Assembly (NCBI GenBank): GCA_002404055.1
Contig: DHIZ01000089.1
Coordinates: forward strand, 1,234-11,322
Reading direction: 5' to 3'
DNA length: 10,089 bases
DNA from: Chloroflexi bacterium UBA4733
Lineage (GTDB): Bacteria > Chloroflexota > UBA4733
Both the position numbers and the translations under genes were made by a program. The notes under the pieces are model-generated. The model ran no database searches. It saw only the letters and a list, made by a program, of their open reading frames with translations, and had not been told where the DNA came from. Numbering within the stretch: position 1 is the first letter of the stretch; each line of letters opens with the position of its first letter. This document shows positions 1-6,725 of this stretch, in pieces.

Positions 1-580
1 CGCCGACGACCGACGCTGGCGAGCGCAGCGAGACCGTGCCGTGCCGTGCGGCGACGAGGCGGGTGCAGCGGTCCTGAATCGTGGCGAGGTACACCAGCAC
101 CCGCAAGCGGGTACCCGCCCGCACCGGCCACGGTCCCCAGGTGTCGATCGTGAACACGCCTGGGGTCGTGACCGCCTGGCCCGGATAGCGCCGGCAATCC
201 CTCGGCCCGACCGGCTTGACGGCCAGGCCCCATTCGTGGATCAGCTGCGCGATCCGGCCAGCCGAGGGCACTTCCGCTGGCGTGATGCCAAACCGCCCCG
301 GGTCTCGCAGCAGGACATGGTGGAGCATCCGGGGACCGTTCGTCGGCTCGCTCTCCCGCGCCTTCCGAACGGCGGCCTGAGCGCGGTCCGCGTAGACCGG
401 CGGCCTGCCACCGTTCGCGCGGCGACCGTCCGCCGCCAGCCCCTCCGACGCCCGCTGCAGGAAGCGAGAGACCGTCTTCGGCTCACAGCCCACCGTCCTG
501 GCAACCTGCGCTGCCGTCTGGCCGGCCGCCAGGGCGGCAGCGATGCCAGCGCGCTGCGTCTCTGCCTGGTCAGCTCGCAC
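1..580 (-). CDS. DDE integrase/transposase (rve-type, IS481-like), N-terminal part
   Basis: This reading frame starts at a GTG at 578-580 and stays open to the window edge, giving 193 codons without a stop. Residues ~10-42 form a helix-turn-helix, with QVARTVGCEPKTVSRFL as the recognition region. A Gly/Arg/Pro-rich linker and a second putative DNA-binding stretch (~70-125) follow. The DDE core begins near residue 140 with VFTIDTWGPW, in which D146 is the expected first catalytic Asp; LATIQDRCTRL follows as the next strand. This order (HTH, linker, rve core) is typical of IS481-like transposases, which cut and join element ends. The second Asp and Glu would lie beyond the edge, so activity cannot be judged. 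The start overlaps the end of the upstream small ORF (stop at 570-572), suggesting translational coupling. The last residues before the edge (TVSLRSPAS) are encoded by a 24-bp repeat found again at 742-765, so this part may not be native transposase. Confidence 0.72.
   Translation of the reverse strand, partial: MRADQAETQRAGIAAALAAGQTAAQVARTVGCEPKTVSRFLQRASEGLAADGRRANGGRPPVYADRAQAAVRKARESEPTNGPRMLHHVLLRDPGRFGITPAEVPSAGRIAQLIHEWGLAVKPVGPRDCRRYPGQAVTTPGVFTIDTWGPWPVRAGTRLRVLVYLATIQDRCTRLVAARHGTVSLRSPASVVG
14..37. repeat. 24-bp dispersed repeat, copy 1
   Basis: The word CTGGCGAGCGCAGCGAGACC and its two flanking bases on each side match the copy at 742-765 at 23 of 24 positions. It lies within the open integrase frame, near the left edge. 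Confidence 0.7.
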
Positions 581-896
581 TGACGCGCGTCCGGCGCAGC
601 GGGCCGCCCTTGGGGGCGAAGGTGGCCCGAATGCGCGGCCAGGCCGCCTCCCCCAGCAGCTCGACGGCCGCCTTCGGCGTCGGCGAGCCGCTCCGGCACG
701 TTGAAGCAACAGCACACGTCGTAGAGCAGGAGCGCGACGCGCGCTGGCGAGCGGAGCGAGACCGTCGAAGCGGCCGTTCCAGCTCCGGCCACTCCTCCTC
801 TGCCTGAAAGTCCCGCACCATCCAGGTCAGCGCGGTTACCACCGCACTCGCCCTGAGCCGCCCGGCCTCGTCGTACATCCCGCAGTCGTCTATCAC
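570..896 (-). CDS. Small unknown ORF of the IS element, possibly frame-disrupted
   Basis: I do not recognise a family. The ORF has 108 codons from a GTG at 894-896, with a good ribosome binding site GGGAGG at 903-908 and a 6-nt spacer. Its stop overlaps the integrase start by 11 nt, so both are probably co-expressed. The first ~45 residues look like genuine protein (AGRLRASAVVTALTWMVRDF), as do the last ~30 (AVELLGEAAWPRIRATF). The middle in this frame is Arg/Ser-rich and poor, and it coincides with a copy of the 24-bp repeat at 742-765. In a neighbouring minus-strand frame the middle reads VALLLYDVCCCFNVPERLA, which looks far more protein-like. I infer that the repeat and a second change near 670-700 shifted the frame out and back, so this may be a damaged gene. 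Nothing in it suggests a specific role beyond association with the transposase. Confidence 0.4.
   Translation of the reverse strand: MIDDCGMYDEAGRLRASAVVTALTWMVRDFQAEEEWPELERPLRRSRSARQRASRSCSTTCAVASTCRSGSPTPKAAVELLGEAAWPRIRATFAPKGGPLRRTRVSAS
742..765. repeat. 24-bp dispersed repeat, copy 2
   Basis: It differs from copy 1 by a single base (C to G in the middle). It lies inside the small ORF exactly where the protein-like reading changes frame. A shorter degenerate relative, TGGCGAGCGGTGCGAGCCGG, occurs at 1110-1129. Confidence 0.7.
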
Positions 897-1188
897 GGCA
901 CACCTCCCGAGGGACGAGACCGACTGAGCCCCCCTCCCGACGGTCGTTACCGCCCCGCCCGGAACCCTGGGCCGCAAGCGCGGCATTCCATTGTCCGTTA
1001 CCCCGGCCGCCACCTGAGGGGCAGAGCGGTAATATCCGACACGCCGTGCCGTCCCGAAGGCAGCCTGCCCCTGCCGCGCAGTATCGGTGCCCCCGCGCAC
1101 GGGGGCACCTGGCGAGCGGTGCGAGCCGGAGGGGGCCTGCCTCCGCGCCTGCCCGGCGCAATGTTTCCAAGTGGCAGTAGTGTGTCCG
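897..1188. other. Non-coding stretch between IS remnant and truncated restriction gene
   Basis: No convincing gene is seen here; the open frames crossing it have implausible composition. It holds the ribosome binding site of the minus-strand small ORF (903-908), a strong hairpin at 1086-1109 and a degenerate repeat word at 1110-1129. One end of the insertion sequence probably lies in this stretch or slightly to its right, but I could not identify terminal inverted repeats or a target duplication. Confidence 0.5.
1086..1109. repeat. Hairpin with 9-bp GC-rich stem
   Basis: GGTGCCCCC pairs perfectly with GGGGGCACC across a 6-nt loop (GCGCAC). There is no T-run on either side, so it is not a standard intrinsic terminator. 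It could mark the edge of the mobile element or fold in the leader of the downstream gene. Confidence 0.6.
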
Positions 1189-3585
1189 ATGGCGTGGCAG
1201 CTATTAGTAGGCTTTACACACCGCAGCAATGCCAGACGGCTGGCCACGTTCGCCGTCTGGCAGGTGCTCAACAAGGTCGCCTATCCCCAGGATGCACGCT
1301 ACGGTCGGCACATCCTGGTGGTCGCCCCCGGTCTCACGGTCAAGCACCGGCTGCAGGTGCTGCTGCCGGCCGGTAGCGACAACTACTACGACGAGTTCAA
1401 CATCGTGCCGCCGGGCATGGATGACAAGCTGCGCCAGGGCCGCCTGCTCGTCCACAACTGGCACGCACTGCTGCCGCTGGACCCGAACGCCGGACCGCGC
1501 GTGGTGAAGAAAGGGCAGGAGAGCGACGAAGCCTTCACCCGCCGCGTACTGGAGGAGCTGGCGACCGCCCCTCAACTCGTCGTGATCAACGACGAAGCGC
1601 ACCACGCCTGGCGACTGCCCCCAGCCACTACGATTCGCGGCATCAACAAGGAAGACTTGCAGCAGGCGACGCAGTGGATCGGCGGGCTGGATCGCCTCCA
1701 GTACACGCGGGGCATTTCGACCTGCTTCGATTTCAGCGCTACCCCCTTCATCCCCAGCGGCAAAGCCGCCGGCGAAGATGCCCTCTTCGACTGGATCACC
1801 AGCGATTTCAGTCTGAACGACGCCATTGAGGCCGGCCTGGTCAAGACGCCGCGTGTCGTGGTGCGCGGCGACGGGCCGCTGTCCACCAAATACCGCTCCC
1901 GGCTCTATCACATCTACGCCGACCCCGACGTGAAAGACGACCTGAACCGCCCGGCACGGCCGCAAGAGCCGCTGCCGGATCTGGTCATCAACGGCTACTA
2001 CCTGCTGGGTTTGGACTGGTTGGAGACGGCCCGGCACTGGCAGGCAGTGGGGGCGGCGACGCCGCCGGTGATGATCACTGTGGCGAACCGCACCGAAACG
2101 GCGGCGCGCGTCAACCACGCCTTCACTCACGGCCAGATCGGCATCAAAGAACTGCAGTCGCCCGACCGCACGCTGCACATCGACTCCAGGGTGCTGGCGA
2201 AGGCCGAGCTGCGCGAGGATGCGCCGGAAGCGCGAGCAGAGCCGGCCGGCGACGAGGATGCGGCGGAGGAAGGGACGCCGACAGCGGGCACGCTGCCGAA
2301 ACTGGACCCGGCCGAGGCCCTGCGGCGGGCTGTCGACACCGTCGGCCAGGTCGGCAAGCCGGGCGAGCAGATTCAGAACGTGATCTCCGTGGGCATGCTC
2401 TCCGAAGGCTGGGATGCCCGGACCGTCACGCACGTCATGGGGCTGCGCGCCTTCACCAGTCAGTTGCTGTGCGAGCAGGTGATCGGCCGGGGCCTGCGTC
2501 GCACCTCCTACGACGTTGACCCCGTGAGCGGCCTGTTCGAGCCGGAATATGTCAACGTCTTTGGCGTCCCGTTCACTTTCCTGCCCCACGAAGGCGGTGA
2601 GGGGACGCCGCCGGCGCCGCCATCGCCCAAGGCGCGCATCGAGCCGGACGGCAAGAAGGCGCAGTACGCCATCACCTGGCCCAACGTCGTTCACGTGGAC
2701 CACCAGTACCGGCCGCGCTTGAGCCTCGATCCGAGCCGGCTGCCGCCCCTGGTCCTCAACGCCGCCGACGTAACCGTGCTGGCCGAGCTGGCGCCGGTGA
2801 TCGAGGGCAAGCCCGACATCTCCCAGATCAGGGAAATTGATCTGCTCACGCTCGGTCGCCGCTTTCGCACCCAGCAAATCGTGTTCGCCACGGCGAGCAA
2901 CGTCTTCGACCAGATTCAGCCGGATTGGCAGGGCAGTCGCGAGCAACTACTGGCGCAACTGGTGCGGCTGGTGGAACAGATTGTCACCAGCGACCGCGTC
3001 ACCATCCACCCGGCGTTGTACGACCGCGATCCGTTACGGCGCCGCATCGTCCTCACTATGAACATGAGTCGCCTCGTGCAGCACATCTGGCAGGCGATTC
3101 GCTTTGAGAATGCCGAGGCGCTGGCGCCGGTGTTTGACACGGAACATCCGCTCCGCTCCACCGCCGACATGCGGCCCTGGGCCACCAGCAAGCCCTGCAA
3201 CGTGACCGAGCACTCGCACATCAACATGTGCGTCTACGACAGCACCTGGGAGGCAACGGAAGCCGGCCAGCTCGACCGCAGCCCCCACGTCGTCGCCTGG
3301 GTGAAGAACGACCACCTCGGCTTTGAAGTGCTCTATACGCACCGCGGCGTTGTCCACAAGTACCTGCCGGACTTCCTGGTGCGGCTTGCCGACGGACGCA
3401 TGCTCATTCTGGAGGTCAAAGGCCAGGACGACGACGAGCAGCGCACCAAGCGGCAGTTCCTCGACGAGTGGGTGCGCGCGGTCAACTCCCACGGCGGCTT
3501 CGGTGAGTGGTCCTGGGCAGTGTCACGCCAACCGCTCGACGTGCTGGACATCCTGGAGCAGCACTGTGCCCGGGCGCGCCCCTAA
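1189..3585 (+). CDS. 5'-truncated type III Res-like (BPTD_3080-like) restriction helicase-nuclease
   Basis: This is the translocase-nuclease subunit of a restriction-type system. The first ATG before the homologous part (1189) gives 798 aa. SF2 helicase motifs are clear: DEAH at residues 135-138 in INDEAHHAW, SAT at 183-185, motif V SEGWDA at 405-410, and motif VI QVIGRGLRR at 430-438. A C-terminal PD-(D/E)XK nuclease shows PD at 727-728 and EVK with E742 and K744. An acidic low-complexity insert lies around 345-370. Recognisable homology begins only at VWQVLNKVAYPQDARYG, just after where Walker A (GxGKT) should be. No GKT exists upstream in frame, so the ATP-binding loop and everything before it are lost. 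Relatives are usually 100 or more residues longer at the N terminus. I infer a non-functional remnant whose 5' end was replaced by IS-side DNA. No DNA methyltransferase is visible. Its stop overlaps that of the converging histidine kinase gene. Confidence 0.85.
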   Translation: MAWQLLVGFTHRSNARRLATFAVWQVLNKVAYPQDARYGRHILVVAPGLTVKHRLQVLLPAGSDNYYDEFNIVPPGMDDKLRQGRLLVHNWHALLPLDPNAGPRVVKKGQESDEAFTRRVLEELATAPQLVVINDEAHHAWRLPPATTIRGINKEDLQQATQWIGGLDRLQYTRGISTCFDFSATPFIPSGKAAGEDALFDWITSDFSLNDAIEAGLVKTPRVVVRGDGPLSTKYRSRLYHIYADPDVKDDLNRPARPQEPLPDLVINGYYLLGLDWLETARHWQAVGAATPPVMITVANRTETAARVNHAFTHGQIGIKELQSPDRTLHIDSRVLAKAELREDAPEARAEPAGDEDAAEEGTPTAGTLPKLDPAEALRRAVDTVGQVGKPGEQIQNVISVGMLSEGWDARTVTHVMGLRAFTSQLLCEQVIGRGLRRTSYDVDPVSGLFEPEYVNVFGVPFTFLPHEGGEGTPPAPPSPKARIEPDGKKAQYAITWPNVVHVDHQYRPRLSLDPSRLPPLVLNAADVTVLAELAPVIEGKPDISQIREIDLLTLGRRFRTQQIVFATASNVFDQIQPDWQGSREQLLAQLVRLVEQIVTSDRVTIHPALYDRDPLRRRIVLTMNMSRLVQHIWQAIRFENAEALAPVFDTEHPLRSTADMRPWATSKPCNVTEHSHINMCVYDSTWEATEAGQLDRSPHVVAWVKNDHLGFEVLYTHRGVVHKYLPDFLVRLADGRMLILEVKGQDDDEQRTKRQFLDEWVRAVNSHGGFGEWSWAVSRQPLDVLDILEQHCARARP
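1231..1261. repeat. Perfect 10-bp inverted repeat at the truncation junction
   Basis: GCCAGACGGC (1231-1240) and GCCGTCTGGC (1252-1261) are perfect reverse complements separated by 11 nt. The right arm is native coding sequence of the restriction gene (AVWQ). The left arm lies in the DNA that replaces its missing 5' part. Confidence 0.75.
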
Positions 3586-5375
3586 ACGGCGAACTCCTCA
3601 GCAAACGCGTCCCGCTGGCTCCCCCTATGGCCGTCACGCGCGGCAACGTCGGCGCCTACATCGGACACCCGAAGCGCAATCGGCAGAGTCACCACCAGGC
3701 GTGTCCCGCCGTCCGGGGGGAACTCCGCCCGGATCGTGCCACCATGCAGCTCGACGATCTCTCGCGCGATGTGCAGGCCCAGCCCCATGCCGCTCAGGTA
3801 GCCGTTGGCGTGCGCCTGGTAGAAGCGATCGAAGATGCGTTCGCGCTGCTCGGGCGGAATGCCAAGCCCGAAGTCGCGCACGGACAGTTCCGCCGTTGCT
3901 CCCAAGCGCAGCAATGTGACCTCAATCCGGCCGCCATCGGGACTGTACTTGATGGCGTTGTCGAGCAGGTTGGTCAGTACCTGCTCCAGGCGCAATGGGT
4001 CAACCTCGGCCAGAAGCGAGTTCGGGGCGGAAAGGACGATCTCGTGCTGATCGCTCCACGTTCGCGCGCTCGACACCACCTGTGCAACGAGCATTGTCAG
4101 GTCCGCCGGGTGCGTTTGCAGCACCAGCTTGCCGGCTTCCAGGCGCGAGATGTCCAGGAGCTGGTCAACCAGGCGGGACAGTTTCCCGGCCTGCCCGGAG
4201 ACGGCCTCAAGCGCCGGCACTACCCGCTCGGGAGCCACCTGACCGTCGCGCTCCAACCGGCGCTGCGCCAGTTGGGCGTAGCCCCGCAATGACGTGATTG
4301 GTGTTCTGAGCTCGTGCGCAGCAATGGAGAGGAACTCGTCACGCATCCGCAACGCGGCCTCGGCTGCCGCTCGGGCATCCCGCTCCGCCAGCAGCGCAGC
4401 CCGCAGGCGCTCCTCCGTTTGCTCCCGCTCGCTGATCTCGGCCTGCAGCGACAGTGCTTTTTGCTGCAGTACGGCAATGGCACGAAGGCGATCGTCCGTG
4501 GCGGCGAGTCTGGTGTAACTCTCGGCGGGGATGACGCGGGAGTGCTCGGCGCAGATGTCCCCGAGCATCCCGGCAAGCCCGTCGCCGCCCAGTTGGGCCA
4601 GCGGATAGGCGCAAAACAGCGAAAAAACGTGGGTCTGTTGCAGCTCGTTCCACAGCCCTTCCAGGCTAAGCACGGCAGCATAGTTGCCGGCATCGGCCAG
4701 GATGGCGACCATCTCGCCGAAGACGCGCACGTGTCGGCCCCCTGCCGCGGCACGGGTGATGGCGTTGCCGAAAACGTCCGCGAAGCGGTCGGGCTGTGGC
4801 GAGCCGTCAACCATCAGGTCTGCCAGAGTCTCGCCGGCATCCAGCGTCACGTATTGACCGTTGGTACCGGCCGTAGCAATGTCCAGCCCCTCGGCCGTCA
4901 GTCGCTCCTTCAACTCGTGCCGGTGTGCCGCGGTGGCGACCACAATACCCGCCTCGCCCGCGCGCAGCGCTGCGCCAATATACGCTGCCACCGCGTCGAG
5001 CAAGAAGTCATCGGCTTCGTAGAATTGGACGAAGTGTTCTCCCGGAGCAACATCCCGCCAGTCGGCGCGCGGTGCGTGCTCGGAGAGGGCGGTGTCTCCG
5101 ATCAGGTCGTCTGCTGTCGGGAAGGCGGCCAGGGCCTCATCCTCGGATGCCGAGCCGGCCTGCTCCATGAGCCGTTCGAGAGCGGCGCGCTCAATCCGAA
5201 CGGTACGATGCCCCAGCCGCGACACGGGAAGCCGCCCGGCGCGCACCCAACGCCAGATGCTCATCCGGCTGACGCCGAGCAGCGCCGCCGCTTGCGTCAT
5301 GCTGTAGTAGCTGCGCTCGCCCGCAGCCGTAGCATCGGCTGGGGTGGGCGGCGGGGATTCCAGAACGGTGTTCAT
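3582..5375 (-). CDS. HTH-MEDS-histidine kinase fusion (soluble sensor kinase)
   Basis: A 597-aa protein with four regions. Residues ~23-72 are a MerR/excisionase-type HTH (MTQAAALLGVSRMSIWRWV, then the GRLPVSRLGHRTVRI wing). Residues ~114-258 are a MEDS domain (HFVQFYEADDFLLDAV to FSLFCAYPL), known from the dichloromethane regulator DcmR and certain kinases. A Glu/Arg/Ala-rich coiled coil at ~290-345 leads to HisKA with phospho-acceptor H354 in AAHELRTP. The HATPase_c domain has N473 (N box), DFGLGIP at 501-507 (G1) and GMGLGLHI at 529-536 (G2), so all kinase residues are present. No signal peptide or membrane helix is seen, so it is cytosolic. I chose the ATG at 5373-5375 because the 22 residues before it (from 5441) do not resemble the domain start; no Shine-Dalgarno is obvious at either site. 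No response regulator lies in the window. A DNA-binding domain on a kinase is unusual and suggests direct action at a promoter. Confidence 0.88.
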   Translation of the reverse strand: MNTVLESPPPTPADATAAGERSYYSMTQAAALLGVSRMSIWRWVRAGRLPVSRLGHRTVRIERAALERLMEQAGSASEDEALAAFPTADDLIGDTALSEHAPRADWRDVAPGEHFVQFYEADDFLLDAVAAYIGAALRAGEAGIVVATAAHRHELKERLTAEGLDIATAGTNGQYVTLDAGETLADLMVDGSPQPDRFADVFGNAITRAAAGGRHVRVFGEMVAILADAGNYAAVLSLEGLWNELQQTHVFSLFCAYPLAQLGGDGLAGMLGDICAEHSRVIPAESYTRLAATDDRLRAIAVLQQKALSLQAEISEREQTEERLRAALLAERDARAAAEAALRMRDEFLSIAAHELRTPITSLRGYAQLAQRRLERDGQVAPERVVPALEAVSGQAGKLSRLVDQLLDISRLEAGKLVLQTHPADLTMLVAQVVSSARTWSDQHEIVLSAPNSLLAEVDPLRLEQVLTNLLDNAIKYSPDGGRIEVTLLRLGATAELSVRDFGLGIPPEQRERIFDRFYQAHANGYLSGMGLGLHIAREIVELHGGTIRAEFPPDGGTRLVVTLPIALRVSDVGADVAARDGHRGSQRDAFAEEFAV

Positions 5376-5539
5376 ATATAGCAGAGCGTAACAGAACTGC
5401 GCCGGGCCGTCAACGAGCGAGCGCACCGGGGTGTGACGCATCGGGGTGATTGCTGGCGAACTTCGCGTAATCCGCCGGCCTACCCTACGATGAATGACCT
5501 TGTTGCCGAACGTCCGGCGTCGGCGTGTGCGAAGGACCT

Positions 5540-5636
5540 GGGCGTATGCAATACGCCCCTACGGGCTCGATTACCGGCGTTCTTGGTCGCGCATGGCCAT
5601 CTCACCGCGCGCCGTAGGGGCGTATTGCATACGCCC
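5540..5636. repeat. Nested inverted repeat of two hairpins (REP/MITE-like)
   Basis: Two perfect 25-bp arms (5540-5564 and 5612-5636) are reverse complements separated by 47 nt. Each arm is itself a hairpin: GGGCGTAT, a 3-nt loop (GCA or TGC), then ATACGCCC, followed or preceded by CCTACGG or its complement. The element lies in the 295-bp gap between the kinase start and the dehydrogenase end and contains no gene. Such paired palindromes resemble bacterial REP/BIME or short non-autonomous elements. It could also fold at the 3' end of the dehydrogenase transcript, but there is no T-run for an intrinsic terminator. Confidence 0.85.
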
Positions 5637-5670
5637 GGCTCGGGTCCGTCCGCTCTACGGAGTTCGCTGC

Positions 5671-6606
5671 TCAGTCCGCCAGGAGGTCGTAGCGCACCCC
5701 TGTCAACTCTTCCGACACATGCCAGAGACGCTGCGCCGTGGCTTCGTCGTTGGCCTGGGGGCTGGATGCGACTCGTCTGGGGTAGCCGCGCTGCTCGGCG
5801 ATGCCGCCCGGCCCGTAATAGGCGCCGCCAGCAACGTCGTCGGCGGTGGCGGCATAGAGGGTGGGTAGTGCCCCTTTGGCATCGGATTGAGCCACGAGCC
5901 GCGTACCAGCCCGGAACAGGCGCTCCAGCATCGCGTGCCCACCCATGCGCGGACCGGCGGCGACGAGGTTGGTTGCAGCGAAGCCGGGGTGGGCGGCGAC
6001 GCTGAGCACGTCAAGTCCTGCCGCGTCGACCTTCCGTTGCAGGGCAAAGGCGAAGAGCAAGTTCGCCAGTTTCGATTGGCCATAAGCCGACCACAGACCA
6101 TATTTCCGCTCGCCTTGCAGGTCGGTGAAGTCGATCTGGCCGGCACGGTGGGCAGCGCTGCTCACGGTCACGACCCGCGCTTTAGGAGTGGCGGCGATCA
6201 GCGGGAACAGCCGGCCGGTGAGCGCGAAGTGCCCCAGGTGGTTGGTGCCGAACTGCATCTCAAACCCGTCGACCGTCAGTCGGCGCGGGATGGCCATGAC
6301 GCCGGCGTTGTTCACCAGCAAGTCCAGGGTCTTGTGGGTCGCTGCGTAGCCCTCGGCAAAGCGACGGACTGAGGCCAGATCCGCAAGGTCAAGGGTCGCC
6401 AGGGTGCTGTCGGCGTCCGGCAGTTGTGCGCGCAGCTGGCCCAGCGCCTGGTTGCCGCGCTCCTGGTCACGACAGGCCAGGACGACCGCCGCGCCGTGCC
6501 GGGCCAGTTCCAGCGATGTCTGAAAGCCGAGCCCACTGTTGGCGCCGGTCACGATTGCTCGCCGCCCGGCCAGGTTGGGGATGTTTGCCGCCGTCCAACG
6601 GGCCAT
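5671..6606 (-). CDS. Short-chain dehydrogenase/reductase (retinol dehydrogenase-like)
   Basis: A 311-aa NAD(P)-dependent oxidoreductase of the classical/extended SDR type, similar in layout to retinol dehydrogenase/WW-oxidoreductase-like enzymes. It shows the cofactor loop TGANSGLG at residues 20-27, the strand LACRDQ (second-strand Arg, suggesting NADPH preference), LDLADLASVRRFA, NNAGVM, a catalytic Ser within VSSAAH (S149/S150), and the YGQSK pair Y175/K179. PGFAATNL after the active site is also family-typical. The protein is cytosolic with no signal or membrane helix. The start at ATG 6604-6606 is supported by GGAAGG at 6615-6620, 8 nt upstream; an ATG six codons earlier overlaps this site and is less likely. 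The substrate cannot be predicted. It lies 119 bp downstream of the phospholipase gene on the same strand, but its own promoter is possible, so co-transcription is uncertain. It appears intact. Confidence 0.9.
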   Translation of the reverse strand: MARWTAANIPNLAGRRAIVTGANSGLGFQTSLELARHGAAVVLACRDQERGNQALGQLRAQLPDADSTLATLDLADLASVRRFAEGYAATHKTLDLLVNNAGVMAIPRRLTVDGFEMQFGTNHLGHFALTGRLFPLIAATPKARVVTVSSAAHRAGQIDFTDLQGERKYGLWSAYGQSKLANLLFAFALQRKVDAAGLDVLSVAAHPGFAATNLVAAGPRMGGHAMLERLFRAGTRLVAQSDAKGALPTLYAATADDVAGGAYYGPGGIAEQRGYPRRVASSPQANDEATAQRLWHVSEELTGVRYDLLAD

Positions 6607-6656
6607 ACCATCGCCCTTCCGCATTTTGTCCAGGCATCTTCAGCACCGTACACTTG

Positions 6657-6683
6657 ATGTTACCATCGGGCCGGACGTTTCAA
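6657..6683 (-). promoter_or_regulatory. Possible promoter of the dehydrogenase gene
   Basis: On the minus strand TTGAAA (6678-6683) precedes TAACAT (6657-6662) with a 15-nt spacer. The hexamers resemble a primary-sigma promoter, but the spacing is shorter than the usual 17. This is a weak inference. Confidence 0.22.
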
Positions 6684-6725
6684 CAGCCTTGTGCAGTGCC
6701 AATTGCGAGCCTGTCGGGCCGGGGT

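Noticed and set aside
41..583. A 180-codon plus-strand frame at the left edge
   Set aside because: It is Arg/Pro-rich and antisense to the integrase frame, which has an HTH and a DDE start.
1086..1109. Hairpin resembling a GC-rich CRISPR repeat
   Set aside because: Only one copy exists, there are no spacers, and no cas genes are present.
1204..2946. A 580-codon open frame on the minus strand opposite the restriction gene
   Set aside because: It lies antisense to a gene with clear motifs, is rich in Arg/Gly/Val without recognisable domains, and is explained by high GC with few stops.
4314..5381. A 355-codon plus-strand frame opposite the histidine kinase
   Set aside because: It is the shadow of the kinase; composition is not protein-like.
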